This document shows, one piece after another, positions 21,491 to 34,188 of a stretch of DNA of 64,000 nt. The notes below the pieces were generated by a model. That model ran no database searches. It was given only the letters and a program-made list of their open reading frames with translations, and was not told the origin of the DNA. The position numbers were made by a program, and so were the translations under genes. Position 1 is the first letter of the stretch, and every line of letters starts with the position of its first letter. Source of the DNA: Craterostigma plantagineum (Eukaryota; Streptophyta; Magnoliopsida; Lamiales; Linderniaceae); the NCBI GenBank assembly GCA_027422505.1, contig JAPQWV010000338.1, forward strand, positions 1 through 64,000, read 5' to 3'.

Positions 21491-24400
21491 TGTGACGAGC
21501 CTGACTTTCTAATACTAATTAGCGGCGGATTTTCGCAACGTAAGTCGCGGAAGACCCGTCTAACAAAATCTTTTTCCTAAAATATAATTTGCGACAAAAC
21601 ATAACCTATATCGTCATAACTTTACAGAGACTGGATCCCCCAAAATATTCATAATAACACAACATCCTAACTCGCTCCACATGTCATCATCCATGTACAG
21701 CGTCGCCCTCAAAAGATCGTGGAGTACCGTCGTCAGCCTGCCTTAATCGTGACGTTTCTCAACGTCCGACTTTATCGTACCTACAACACATAAAAACTTG
21801 GGATGAGCTATAAAGCTCAGTAAGTGGGAATGATGCATGCCGTGCACGTGTCATATTTGCAAAGGCATCCGCGCCAATGCATTCAGACCCTCTCAGGATC
21901 AACTCAATCTCACATCTCTCTGGGCCCGCGACTAACTTACTATGCACCATTTTCAGAGCTCAAATCCAATAAGGACAAATGGTCCAGCAATCCACAAAGG
22001 GTGACGAACCACAAAGTACTAGTCACACATTTCGGCCCAATCTGAACTGGGATGCATGATGGTCACACATTTCGGCCCAATCAGCACTGGGATGCATGAC
22101 GGTCCGCCATTCGGCCCAATGGGTACTTGCTGTTCCGCGGACGCTCACGCTGGTAGCCCACTCCGAGGTCGCCAACACCAGAGATACCCTCGGTGTCGCT
22201 TCCTCCCTCGGATCGCCTCCTGCAGGTCGCACCTACCGCAATTCAGGGCATCTGCCCAAATAATAAATATATATCCGACGACGTACCGGGTCGTCATGGT
22301 GTCATAGAAGTAGTCCTGACTCAACTGTGAGTCGACATCAGATGCCTATATCGACAAATATCTATCGCTTTCAAGCGATCTTATACCATGCTTTCTCTCC
22401 TCTCATAATGCTCATGCAAGTCGTGTATGCATGTGCTCATGCTCATGTGAACGTATCGAAATTTATGCCATGTCATCACATATAGCACATAATTCACGCC
22501 ACATAATAATTCACATAAAAAGTTATTCACGTAATTCATGCTCGTACAAATAATTTATGTGTTGTAGTTGAAATTCCCACTTACCTGTCGTCCGTAGATT
22601 ACCCGCTAGTAATCCTGTGAGATTCCTAGTTCTCGACCCTTAAGCCTAAAGAGTTATAATCGTCAGTGTACTAGCAAAATTAACTGACTATCTAAAATTA
22701 TCATGCTCGAAACTACATTTGAAAAGTAGTCTTTTGAAAAGAGTTCGCTATGTCAAGTTAACTCATAAAATACCAAGCTAGGCCGAAGGTTTTAAATACC
22801 AAAATAACCTTTAAACTTTAAAATATAGGTTGACCCGAATATATTAGTCAACATACGAATATACCTCACTTAAAACAGATTTGGGGCGAAATTAATTTTA
22901 CAACAAATGATTGAGCATGAAATAGGGCAAAAGCCTAAAAATGTGAAGCGTCGGTCAAACTCCCACAAATCCGGTCAAAGCCCAAATCTTAAATCGCCCG
23001 ATCCCACTTTCAAAAGATGGTCAACCCGAAACACTTCGGATCAACGTTCGAATTCACGGGACTTTCGCCGCGTTCTCATAATCGTCCGATTAGACGCGCA
23101 AAGCCCGGTTTAAGTTTGCGAATTGCCCGATTGGACGCGCGAAGTCCGCGAATCGACCGATTAGTCTCACAGGAATCACCCCGCGAAAGCCAATCGGCCC
23201 GCGAAACCTAAAGTCGGTCCGCGACGCCCTTCACAGGAATCACCCTGCAAAAGTCAATCGGCCCGCGACGCCTCTCACAGGAATCACCCTTCAAGTCGGC
23301 CCACAAAAGACTGTAGCCCGCGAGAATCCGAATTTTGGCCATCGAAACATGTTTTACTCACACATCGGAACAACCCCTTTGGCCCGCGAAACACTTTCGC
23401 GACCCGAAACCCATTCGGCCGATTTTCCTATTAGTTCGAATTCTATTTCACTCATAACTTACAAAATAAAACGGCCCGCGAATTATAATCAATCAAAACT
23501 CAAAATCGCTCAAAACCTAGGATCGGTCGAAACCATCAAAACTTCATATATTATCCAAGAATATCCTAAACCCATAAAATCGTACCCCCAAACATTTATC
23601 AGACCTTTATAGACATCATATTCTTTCGGAAATAATAGACTCACATTCTTAACTTGACAACAACCACAAGTAAAGATCTATTATTGAAAAATCCGAGTTT
23701 CCTAAATACTAAAACATCCGAAAATAGCTTATGTACCAACTCCGTATTGACCCGCGAAATAACAATTCTATCTCACAAAACGAGAACCCCTCGACCCGTG
23801 GACTAATTTCAGCCCACCCTAACTCACACTATGGGAACGTCTCTAACCCGTGCCTTTTGTCCCGAAATTGCTCCCCAATTCACTAACTACCACAAACTCT
23901 TGAACTAATTCTATCCCGATAAATCCTCCAACTCGTGAAACTCCCAAGCCCGTGGACTGAAGTTCTAAATTTCACTCGAACTCTACTAATTCCCACTCGT
24001 TAAACACATAAGACCCGACGCCTTCAAATCTTCATACCCTCAACTAAACATCAGAACTTAGTATCATCAAAATGCATAATTATACAGATTTAAAACCATA
24101 CTTTGGACTCCAAACGTAGCAATTAAACCCCTAAAAATTCCTACTTCTGCTCGTAATACTCAACCCCCTAAACATTCGAACCCTCAAAATCTTCAAGTAA
24201 ATTCCCAGAACCTCATATCATCCAAGCACACGAGAATACAGATTTAAACCCGTATTTTGGGTTTCAAAACGAGCAGGGAAGCACATACGGGTATTACACA
24301 CTCGAACATGGACACTGAGGTTCGAACCACTGAAGACCGTTCCAATCTGAGTATTTAAGAGCCTACCTCACTTCCTTAAGCTAGGTTAAATGGTTTGGGT

Positions 24401-25250
24401 TGCGATGAGCTTGCCAAAATCCTTGGTCTCTCGTTCGTCGACTTTCATTTCTTCTTTCTTCCTTTCTTCTGGGTTTCTTCTCCTTTCTGCTTTTCTTTTC
24501 TCTGTTTCACGTTTACTCCTCGCTTAATAATGATCATCCTTAAGCATCGATTGGATTTTTGGTTGTGATGAGCTTCGCCCAAAATCTCTTTTGTTCATCG
24601 TTCCCCATTTTTTTTCTTCTTGCACGTTTTCTTTCCCCCTTTTTCTACCTTCTTCTCTTTGTATTTTATAATGATTATTCGTACATGAGGCTAACATTAC
24701 AAAAGGGTGAGGAACCCATACGTCTACTTACCTAGTCATCAAGAAATGTCCCATCCTTTTCTCTTTTCGACTCAAGTTTGGGCCAAGATATTTAATTAGT
24801 TGGGCCTTAGTGCATTCATTATTCTATTTGCTACTCATTGTATCTCTATTTAAATTGGACCAAGTATTATTCTTATATGCATATATATTTTCTTGGGCCC
24901 TCTTAACTAATTTAGATGGGCTCTAGTATTACTTGGTCTAAATTATTTATTGGACTATTTTCCATTGAGTTGGGCCAACATGAAAATTGACTTTGGTCTT
25001 TTTGAATTTCTTCACTTGGGTTCTAATATCATTAGCTTTAGATACATCTTTTAATTGGGCCGACTTTATTTATTACTTTACTTGCTCCTAATTGGGCCTC
25101 CTAGATGCTCCAACACTAATTTGGTCTATTTTATTTATTAAATTCTGTTGAGTTGGGCCGGATCAATTGGGTCGACTATTAATTCTCCTAATCCGAAGGC
25201 TTAAAATATTATCATACCTTACTCCCGTATTTAGAATTACGGGTATTACA
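21491..25250 (-). repeat. Complete 3,760-bp solo LTR (Tekay type)
   Basis: On the minus strand it runs TGTAATACCCGTAATTC ... AGGCTCGTCACA, flanked by the 5-bp duplication ATCCG. No gag, pol, primer site or polypurine tract lies inside, so it is a solo LTR left by LTR-LTR recombination. It contains two copies of CACATTTCGGCCCAATC (22026-22090), many GGCCCGCGAA motifs (22980-23500) and the GAGCTTTATAGCTC-like terminal module near 21800-21825. Short open stretches inside it are not supported as genes. Confidence 0.88.
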
Positions 25251-25255
25251 ATCCG
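25251..25255. repeat. Target site duplication ATCCG (right)
   Basis: Partner of 21486-21490. Confidence 0.85.
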
Positions 25256-25880
25256 TCTCTCGTGCTCCGGGATGTAATTCCTTGTTCTTCAAGGCTCTTT
25301 TTTGTCTCTTAATTGATTAGGGTTGATATCTGGTAGGTATCTCCTTTTTCTGAGTCGAATTTGGGCTTTAACACCGAAATTCGCTACTGTCACGGCCTGT
25401 ACATGGGCCTTCACGGCCGTGACAGTCATCCTTTTACCGCTCGCACTTTCTGCCACGTGTCACGGCCAAGTGCACTGGGTGTCACGGTCGTGACATACTG
25501 AACTTCGACTCTCTGCCAAGTGTCACGGCCAAGTGCACCGGGTGTCACGACCGTGACATCATCCAGTATAACCTTCGAAGCTTACTGCCAGGCATCACGG
25601 CTTAGTGCAATTTGGGTCACGGCCGTGACGTTCTTCAGTATGGCATTCTGTCTCTTGTCACGGCCTGGTGCACTATGTGTCACGGTCGTGACACATGCCT
25701 GTTTCCGTCGTTTTTGCTCCGTTTAGCCTCGTTTTCGCTCCTTTTCGCCCGAGAGCCGTCCTAAGGTCCTTCAGCATCGAAAGAAGTATAAATAGGGCGA
25801 ATAAATGCATAAAATAATGACTAGATCTCTATGTTAACCCAGTTAAACACTACGATAAACGCATTGAAATACGTTTATCA
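25256..25880 (-). repeat. Element B LTR, 5' start
   Basis: Homologous to the first part of LTR A, ending on the + strand in ACGTTTATCA (minus strand TGATAAACGT). It includes a palindrome array (25390-25693) of five TCACGGCC ... CACGGCCGTGAC units about 65 bp apart, and a TATAAATAGGGCG-like block near 25790 where the minus strand may carry the promoter. The flank after it begins GTCAT. Confidence 0.8.
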
Positions 25881-25942
25881 GTCATACTATGCCCGACGAT
25901 GACAGATAGCACGGAAGGATAATCAAGCACAAATGGGGAGAA

Positions 25943-26289
25943 TGTAGAATACAGCTTAGAGTTGTGCTTTGATTTAATTAGTTGTCCTTGTAATTAGGGG
26001 CATTTATTATATTTCTCCTTAGATTAGGACTAGATTGTTATTTATACGAAGCTTGTTTGGTATAAATATATTTGTAATCATTGTGCTTAATACAGAGAAT
26101 TATTGAATTGATCAAACGCTGCCAATCCAAATTCTAGAGAGAGAGAAACACGCAATATGTCTCTCACTAAAGGAATTATCTCTCGATTCTTCAAAGAAGG
26201 TTTTCGATCAAACTTTGAATTTCATAAAATTCTTATCGATTGCTGATTGAAGTATAGGATCATAGTGTTGATAATCTAGGGACCTAACA
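25943..26289 (+). repeat. Ty1/copia-type 3' LTR, about 347 bp
   Basis: TGTAGAATACAGC ... GGACCTAACA with matching ends (TGT/ACA), preceded by a purine run AAATGGGGAGAA that fits a polypurine tract. It contains TATAAATATATTTG near 26080. The internal coding part is not adjacent: 25881-25942 is all that remains before element B. Copia assignment rests on LTR size and ends. Confidence 0.6.
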
Positions 26290-26479
26290 CATTGTACGAA
26301 TTTTTGAAAACCGTAGTCATGTATTCAACTTTCCATGGGGTCCTTTCTCATCAGGCTTAACCGATTAGGGTTGAAGCACACAATCTCGGACCCCATTTCC
26401 AGATGAAGATACCTACAATGAATGATAGTCAATAAAACTTAACTTTAAATTTTAACTTAAAAGAAATGAACATACCTTA

Positions 26480-28600
26480 AGAAAACTTGAATGACGCCAG
26501 AATCCAAACTCTCGCCCTAAGGAAGTGATTAATCCCTGACATCGACGGTGGAGAATAACGACTCTCCTCCCGGGACGTAGAAAACATCTCTCATAGAGAA
26601 TATTAAAGAGCACTTAATAAATCAATCCGAGAGGATAGGTTATCGAATAGATACCGACAATACTTGCCTAGACCCCGAACCAATCTCTCGTCTAGGTGTG
26701 CGATATCGTCGTCATTGCGTTGAATATTGTCTGACTCCAATGACGAAATCCCTATCCTCGGCGTAGGAAGTGCCTACAAAAAAATTACAAATTAATTTCT
26801 TTAAATTAGATTAATAGTTATATATTACGATAATGTCAACCTACGGCCACTGTACGAAGCTGCCCAGTGCATCTCCTAACGTGATAAACTCCGAGGTTCC
26901 TACCGGATAATATTCCTCCTCCCTTCCTTGAGCTACGAGATTGACCGTGACTACGATGTTCTATTCGTACACTGGGACATGATGAACAGTATCACGTCCC
27001 CGTTTCACTGTCCCAAGAGCCACGACTTCTAATGCCCTGTCGAATTTACGAATCGCTAGTCGGACCTTGGGACACTATACTATTTCAAATGAATAGAATT
27101 TAAATAGAAATAAATCCAATACGTTATACAATAAACGGTAAACAAATAAGTATTACCGATATGGGATTCGACGAGGGAAATGGATCAAGCGAGGCCGATC
27201 CGAAAGAACTCCGGACAGTATGAGCTGGGGCGCCGGTGCCAGTATTGGGATTGTGTTCCTGTTCATGTTCGGCATCGACATCCCCATTAGAGAGAATATT
27301 GCACTGATCTCGGCCCTCACCTCGATCGTTACCTCCTCTCTCAATCTGGCCTCCACCTCAGCCTTCACCTCCTCTCTCAATCTAGCCTCCATCTCGGCGC
27401 TCAAATTATCCATCGACAAAAAAGCTACTAGAACTCCCCGACCCTCGGTAGGGTGGCCGAACACATCTCGAATGGAGTATTTCGAAGGGAAACCCCTAGG
27501 ATTTCCGCTGTGATGGACTTTCCCAAAGCCTTTGTCAATGCATCATTTTGCCTCGTGGGGACAAATTCTCCTCGGCTCGCTTCTTCGTTCACCTGTGCCT
27601 ATCAATTTGTATTGTTTAGTAGTTAAACACGGTAACTTTCTAAATTCTATACAACAATCCAATTAGAGTGTTAAACTTACGAGTTTCTCGGCTAGCTCCC
27701 GGCTCGCATCACATGGAAATATCAATGAGCCATCTTCCCTTCTTATGGTTTTACTCCGAATGAAGTTTACCCCTCTTACACTTCCCTCTTTCAACGGCAC
27801 TATCAATTCCGTGGAAAAGTTAGCGAGGTTGGTAACCGGGTCCTCTTTTCCCAATTGGCCATGTGGCCTCTATACCCCCATGTGCCGAGATGGTGAGGAT
27901 AAATGTTGTGAGATTGGTTTTGTCTAGCCTTCTCACTAATTTCCTGTAATATGAATAAACACATAACGATATCATTAAAAAACAGAATAAAATCGATATT
28001 TTAACCTGAAAAATTCATAGGTCTCCCTCATGTTCCTCCACGCGCTCAATCCTTATTGGGAGATGTGTTGGTATTCGCTCGCAACACTTGGGCCCTTCTT
28101 CTTTTCCTTTGCGCTGTACTTGTGCTTCTAATTTTTTTCGTAATGATCCGGCTTTCTCAAGGTCCTTTGCCTTGATAGCCGGATCGTCTGGCAACTTCCA
28201 CGTAGTCTGTCGAATAAAAAATAGAGAATTAATTATATACAGAATCAAAATTATCCTAGTATATTAATTATACAAATTAAATCACCTTAATATCTTGCCT
28301 AAGCTCCTCCTTGAGCCCGCAGTCGATGTGGCACCAATGCGTGATGAAGTCCTCCACCAGCACCCTCGCCACCCGACCAACTTAGTTGCTAATTCGCCCT
28401 CACATCTTGGTCTGGGCCAATGACATTACCCATCTCATCGAACTGGAGGATGCACTCCTCGGACTCCAGATTCAATCATCTTCTCAAGCCCTTGCTGTTA
28501 TATGTACCTCTCGTACGCTTAACGACTCACTCGACTCGTTACCAGTCGAGGTTGATGTAGGATGCTCTGAAGACATCTAGTCGTAACTAGATGTACCCTG
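26480..28600 (-). pseudogene. CACTA element ORF2, Transposase_24-like with DUF8039-like tail
   Basis: Disrupted multi-exon gene on the minus strand. Pieces in order: ILQFDEMGNVIGPDQDVRAN (28480-28390), VEDFITHWCHIDCGLKEELR (28360-28290), TTWKLPDDPAIKAKDLEKA (28200-28130), NLANFSTELIVPLKEGSVRG (27830-27760), a coiled coil EMEARLREEVKAEVEARL (27410-27330), and GDALGSFVQWPVG (26880-26840). This order is that of the second gene of plant CACTA (En/Spm) elements. The exact domain labels are from memory of the family; the gene is broken by frameshifts and stops. Confidence 0.6.
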
Positions 28601-28719
28601 AAAAAAAAAACAACAATAAAAAAAATGATTTAGTTAATTTCACCAAAATTCACTCAAAATTCATACAAAAAAGGACACGATGAAAAAAATTCATACAGAA
28701 AAAGGCACGATGAAAAAAT

Positions 28720-29602
28720 TCACATACCTTTATCAACAATACATTCCTTCGTTGTGATCGGGAACAATATGGCTGCCGGATGTCTCAATTTTCCGTCTTT
28801 TTTCCTTTCCTCATCATGCCATCTAATCATTTTGGCATCGTCTCGCTTAAATCTGGGAATTATTGGCAGATACCATAGAACCTTAGCAGGAACCCCACCG
28901 ACTTTATCCTTTCGCTTGTAATGCCAAGTGTCACACATCGGACACTTATCAGCCGATTCATACTCGCCTCTATAAAGCACGCAATCGTTTGGACAGGCAT
29001 GTATTCTTTCATACTGCAAGTTCAAAGGGCACAACAACTTTTTTGCCTCGTAAGTCGACACGGGAAGCTCATTCCCATCGGGAAGCATATCGGTGAGTGT
29101 TTCTAAGAGTGTTGAGAAACATTTATCCGAAATCCTGAATTTAGCCTTAAGTTCAACAATTTTGAACAAAGCAGATAATTTTGTGTATTTAGAACATCCG
29201 TTGTACAAAGTGATACTATTGTCCCTAACTAGACTATCAAATATGGGAGGACGTTCATCGAAATCCTCTTGAACATCACGGAGCACGTCCCCAATACGAT
29301 TATGATAAGATGAATAATCGTCAGCTAAAACACCGTCGTCTTAAATCCTCTAGTACTTGATCCTTCACCCACAAGACTAGCTACAAACTCGCTGTGCCAT
29401 ATCCAATTTGTATAACTAGGTTTAAAAACCCGAAACTAGCAGATGATCCCCAACAGTCTCACTATTTCAGCACTTTATGTTAATACAATTGGGACAAGGA
29501 CATGAAATCTTGGATCGTCTCTTTTTTCTAAGATTTTGCTCCGCAATCCATAAACTATTCTACACCATTCAAATACTCGGTCGCTATTCGCTTACTAGAC
29601 AT
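28720..29602 (-). pseudogene. CACTA (En/Spm) TNP2-type transposase, N-terminal part
   Basis: Starts at ATG 29602 (MSSKRIATEYLNGVE). It has a transposase-associated segment (SCPCPNCINIK ... GDHLLVSGFL, 29500-29390) with a stop and shifts, then 188 open codons from MLRDVQEDFDERPP through KKLLCPLNLQYERIHACPNDCVLYRGEY, CPMCDTWHYKRK and VLWYLPIIPRFKR to KECIVDKGM. These are landmarks of the tnp2 family. The catalytic middle and C-terminus are missing, so the element cannot move itself. Confidence 0.8.
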
Positions 29603-30480
29603 TCAACCCGATCCATTCCAACCACCTAAGTGATTGCAAAAATTGACCAAAAACCTAATTTTCACGAAAAATCACCAAAATAAAATTATAACCATGAAAA
29701 CAAAATCACCAAAAATCACCAAAACAAGATGACCAAAACAAAATCACAACCAACACAAGAAGTTGCTCAACGTCTCAAACAGTAACCTCTTACTAAACAA
29801 ACTCCAAGAGCTGCCTTTCGCAAAATTACGCCCCGACTTTGTCAACTTTGAATTACCGCCCAATGCCTTGAAATCCATCCAATTCGCCATGGCCACCAAC
29901 TTAGGCCGAGCAATTCTCTACAAGCACAACGGTCACCATTATGTGTCATAACATCGAATGAAAACGTAAAGGGACGAAAATTCAATAATTAAAATACCCA
30001 AATTCGACTTTGAAGAAAAAAAACCCAAATTCAGAATTAACCTAAATATGAAATTAACCCAAGCGTGAATTGGCTTAGCTTCGTCATTCCTTCGACTTCA
30101 AGCTCAATAATTAAAATACCCAAATTCGACTTTGAAAAAAAAACCCAAATTCAAAATTAACCTAAATTCAAAATTAGCCAAGCGTGAATTGGTTTAGCCC
30201 GGTCGCCACGGACCAGAGCTGAAGGTTCGATGGTTCCGTGGTTCGGTGGCTTAACCAAATTTCACGTCCAAATGCTGATTTTATGGAAGATTCGGTGGTC
30301 TTCATCGGAAATTGGAAATGGAGGTTCAGTGGCCGTCGCCGCAGTGGTTGTCGCCGGTTTTCGGATGCAATGGGAGGTGTCGCAAGTTGGCCACCAGTCG
30401 GAATGGGCATTTATGGTGGTCGTCGTTGAATATTTGAAGGTTTGCATTGCGCGATTGTGAAAAACATAGAAGGGGTTTTC
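29603..30480. other. CACTA 5' leader with an unidentified coding-like fragment
   Basis: Mostly noncoding. A + strand open stretch 29763-29951 (63 codons: LQELPFAKLRPDFVNFELPP, FAMATNLGRAILYKHNGHHY) has protein-like composition and runs opposite to the transposase; I do not recognise it. A 50-bp block (TAATTAAAATACCCAAATTC...) occurs twice (29979 and 30108). Confidence 0.4.
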
Positions 30481-30489
30481 AATTTATTA

Positions 30490-30870
30490 AAACTTATGGG
30501 CGAACGTTCTTGCACGTAACGGTCGCCAAACGATTAAAAAGAATAAGAAAAATAAAAAAATAACACATTGGCGTCCGTTTCTACGGAACAACAGACGCCA
30601 AATGTAAAAAAATGAAAACTCATTGGCGAAGTTATGGCGCGTAACAGTCGCCCAACATCGGAAAAAATAAAAACGAGAAAATCATGGCCGTCTGTTTCTA
30701 CGGGACAGACACCAAATGTGTCACTAAATTATGGGCGACTGTTATTACCCCTAAACAGTCGCCGATGGTACAAAAAACAAAAAAAAAATTAAAATGACTC
30801 GCGTGTCATATAGGCGTCTCAACAACGGATGCCCATGGTGTCGTAGCCTATTCCTATTTCTGTACTAGTG
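30490..30870 (-). mobile_element. CACTA terminus with subterminal inverted motifs
   Basis: On the minus strand the end reads CACTAGTACAGAAATAGG from 30870, a standard CACTA terminal inverted repeat. Inside lie repeated inverted pairs (GGCGTCCGTT...AACAGACGCC, GGCGACTGTT...AACAGTCGCC) spaced by A-rich DNA, the usual binding region of the second protein. The partner terminus expected near 26.3 kb was not found. Confidence 0.8.
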
Positions 30871-30879
30871 GAGATTAGA

Positions 30880-32570
30880 AGAATTCTCATAATAGTAATC
30901 TCGGCCCTAGTTTTGGCTTTACGCTTTTCTTCTTCTAGCGCATTTGTGTCAGATGCGCTAGTAAAAGTCATTAGAGAGGTTAGACCCAATCCCATGTATC
31001 TTATATCATAGAGATGAATGCAATCAACTTTCCTTAAGTTGCATGTGTTTGTAAGTCCTAAACCTTCCTTAGCGTTATAAATGTCAGTTTCTAAGGGCTG
31101 GTTTAGATGAATCGTTTGATCGGTTTGTCCCCTAGAATTCAGTCTATCGTCTAAGAGTTTGATCCTAGAACAAAGTCTTTTTTTTCCTCAGAGAGTGCTA
31201 TAGACATTTCTAGAGGTCGCTAACTCTCTGTTGCTTTCGGTTAGAGCTTTATCTAGGTCACTATCTCTAAGGAGGCTATTGTAGACTCCAGACTACCTAT
31301 TTTTTTATTTGCATTTGACAAGAGAATTTCTACGTGATATTTTTCGTCAAATAGCAACTGATAGTTACGCTCACTAGCTAGTCTCTCTTCTAATTCCTTT
31401 TTGCTTTTCTGCTCACGTTTCATGTTAGCATAGTCTACTTCGTATGATTCTAACATGGTCAGTAATGTGGAATTTAAGGAGCGTACCTCCTAGATGACAT
31501 GGATGCTTGGTCATCTTCCATCCGGTTTGAAGGTTTGGCATCTGAATCTTCGTCTAGGCTTTGCGGCAGTTAAATAACTTGTTTGGCTCTTTAGCGTTCT
31601 TGACTTCGAAGGTCTCCGGTGCTCTTTCCTTGTTCTTTGAGCTAGAGGTGCAAAGTTTGTTAGCTGATGATGAAGACTTCTTCTTGAAGTACTGCTTGCT
31701 CATCATTCTTCCAATTAAAGCCAGTTGCTTTCCTAGGGCTCGGATATTTGGCTCGACGTTGGAGTCGGATTCAGCTTCCGACTCTGATGGGATGGGATGG
31801 AAGTCTGTCTGCCCTTTTGCTCCTTCTGAATCTCGCTGATGTCTTCCTCGTGTTGTGCGAGATTTTTGAAAATAACGTGAATATCCAACTCCTCCAAGTT
31901 TTTGTTCTGTCAAATTTGCGTGGATATCTTCTTCCATTCCGAGTGCAGAGAAGGTAGAAATTGAATGTTGGTCTCCATGTTCGTCTTGGTGATTTCCGTC
32001 TTCCTCATCTCATTGAGAAGTGTCAGGAATCTCTGATAGAGATCATGTATGCTCTCCTCAGGTTTAGCCTTGAAAGAGTCGTATGCTGTTAGTATGTTAG
32101 CCTTCTTTGCTTTGACTCCAACTTGTGTACGCTGCATCATGCGATAAAGTTCATCCCACATTCCCTTTGTTGTAGGGATACTGTCGATTTGCATGTTGAT
32201 ATCGTTGGGGATGCCTTGCATGAGCCCAGATTTACAGCCGAGGTCAGCCTTAGCTCTCAACCTTTCTACCTCTATGTACTCACTAGGAGTCTTAAGTCAT
32301 CGAGTCGCAGGTAGAGGCGGGTTGTTAGTTGGATTGGCTGCCTGGTCAACCCAAACCTGAGCCGGGCCTTCTTCGAGAGATGCGAAAAGGTTCTCATCTT
32401 GATCTTTGAGTTCGGAAAAGTTGAGGAATCGGCTTCGCCATACGGTAAATTCGCCACATTTTAGAATCGGTGGACGGTTGTCATTTCCAAGTGTGTAACC
32501 ATTTTTTTCTAGAGTTGATGGGGGATCTTCATTGGTTGTTTTGATGATGAGATGATGTAATGTGCTTCAA
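30880..32570 (-). pseudogene. Copia-type gag (UBN2-like) with C-terminal coiled coil
   Basis: Minus-strand pieces: 32457-32280 (KDQDENLFASLEEGPAQVWV, shifted), 32260-31910 (GLMQGIPNDINMQIDSIPTT, KGMWDELYRMM, ANILTAYDSFKAKPEESIHD, the UBN2 gag core), 31937-31554 (RALGKQLALIGRMMSKQYFK, then FNCRKA, the start of a zinc knuckle ending in a stop), 31456-31253 (coiled coil KSKKELEERLASERNYQLLF) and 31150-30900 (GQTDQTIHLNQP ... YMGLGLTSLM, shifted). Related pieces lie at 34566-35157 and 39386-39964. No copia pol follows. Confidence 0.75.
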
Positions 32571-34188
32571 AAGTGACAAATTTTTTAGAAGCGTTTCATT
32601 CGAAAGTGATCGAGAATTATTTTCGATTCAACAGGCGAGAGGTATCATGGGTAACCGTCAGAGAAGGCTGCTATAGGACCCTTGTCTCAAAAAAATTATG
32701 CACCACGGGCACAAGGGTGTGCGGCTCCCCTGTACTGGTCGAGGCGCGTTCTGTATTCGGTCGGAGTGCCAAGTCACTATAGCCTTCGTAGTCGTCATGT
32801 CTGCCCGCCACCACCAGTGCAACCGTGTTATCCTCATCAATCACCTTGGCTTTCCCTTTGTGTTCGATGCATCGCAATGTTAATCGAGTGTTTGGAGGTG
32901 GTATTGCATTGTTGCGAGCTGGCCGTGGTTCCGGAGCTGGCCGTGTAGTTGATGGTTTCTTGCGTGGCTGCATGGGTGGATTCTTCGAGCATCCTCTAAT
33001 GCCATGGGACCAAGAGTCACACGCGACACATTTCTTGGGCCTCCATTCATACTCTGCTTGAATAGTTATGATGCCCAAAAGCCCGCCATCCATACTGGAA
33101 TGACGTTGAACTTCTCAACAAAGGGGGTGTCCAATGAGATTTCAATACAAACTCTCGCAAATTCAAGTCGTGCCGATGTTGCTATCATAGTGTCCGCGTA
33201 CAGTGGCTTTCCAACGACACTTGCCATAATTCCAAGCCCTTCCCATGTCCAAAGTTCCGATGGTACACTGCAAAGCTTGACCCATAGTGGTACCGCTGTG
33301 TGTTGCTTTTTATCGAATGACTGCCCTGGTGCCATGCTTTAAGAAAAATCGGCTGGCCTTGCATGAGCCAACGCCCCCCTCACGAACCGTTGTTGAGGCA
33401 GCCACCGTAGCGCAGCGGAAAGAAAAACCCATTTATCGTTGATCAAATCTCAACGAGATCAGACCAAATAGTGCAAGCAAAGCATTCGACGTGGGGGAAA
33501 TACGGCCTATTTCCCGAGACGTAACCGACAAGAGTGTGATCGCATCTCGCGAATCCTTTGCGGACAACATCCAAAGAAGGTCGAGCCTCAGCCACGCCCT
33601 CAATAACTGTTGGTGCAGTATATGTTAAAGCGAATCGTTCCTACTGCGTGTGGCGAGTATGTGCACGGTCGCCCTTATCTCCTTGGACCACGGCCGAAAA
33701 AGAAGCCCTAGGCACGTTCGGTATCTGCTCCGGCGATTCAGGTCTGCCGGCATGGGGAGGTTCTTGGCTATTGTAGCCTCAGGGCCGAACGGCGAGATAG
33801 TAGTGCCGTTGAAGGTCGAAGACACCCTAGGCCCATCTGTTGGAGCCCTAGGCCCATTAAGCAAGTTTGTCGATCTGAACAGCACATCAGACATCATCCG
33901 GGGGGGCTGTTCCTCGTCGGGTGCATCTTCGATCGGAAAATCTGGTGGCGGCATTGCCCTCCACATATGAACCCGATTATCATGACGGGGATCACGAAGG
34001 GGCGTAATCTCACCCATGAAACGGTGCAAGCGGCGACTTGGTATCCATGGCCGTGGATTGGCTTGGGGTACAGATTCAGAGAGACCCACGATGTTTCGAA
34101 CAGTTTCAGATCGATCCAGATCTGGGTCTGATTGTATCGGTGCAGGGCGAGCCTTCGCCTTTTTCCCGCCTTTTACACGGCAAAGCAA
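32571..34188 (-). pseudogene. L1-type LINE ORF1 (DUF4283-like plus zinc knuckle)
   Basis: Minus-strand order: basic N-terminus KGGKKAKARPAPIQSDPDLD (34188), a Pro-rich linker, then at 33620-33350 RPSLDVVRKGFARCDHTLVG and RPYFPHVE, at 33335-33066 KQHTAVPLWVKLCSVPSELW, GLGIMASVVGKPLYAD and FARVCIEI, and at 33093-32671 YEWRPKKCVACDSWSHGIRG, a CX2CX4HX4C knuckle. This is the layout of plant LINE ORF1, an RNA-binding protein. At least three frameshifts or stops. No endonuclease or reverse transcriptase ORF follows; the sequence passes into copia gag near 32570, so the 3' part is lost. Confidence 0.78.

Noticed and set aside
33650..33970. + strand open frame opposite LINE ORF1
   Set aside because: The minus-strand reading gives the recognisable LINE ORF1 N-terminus; this is its shadow.
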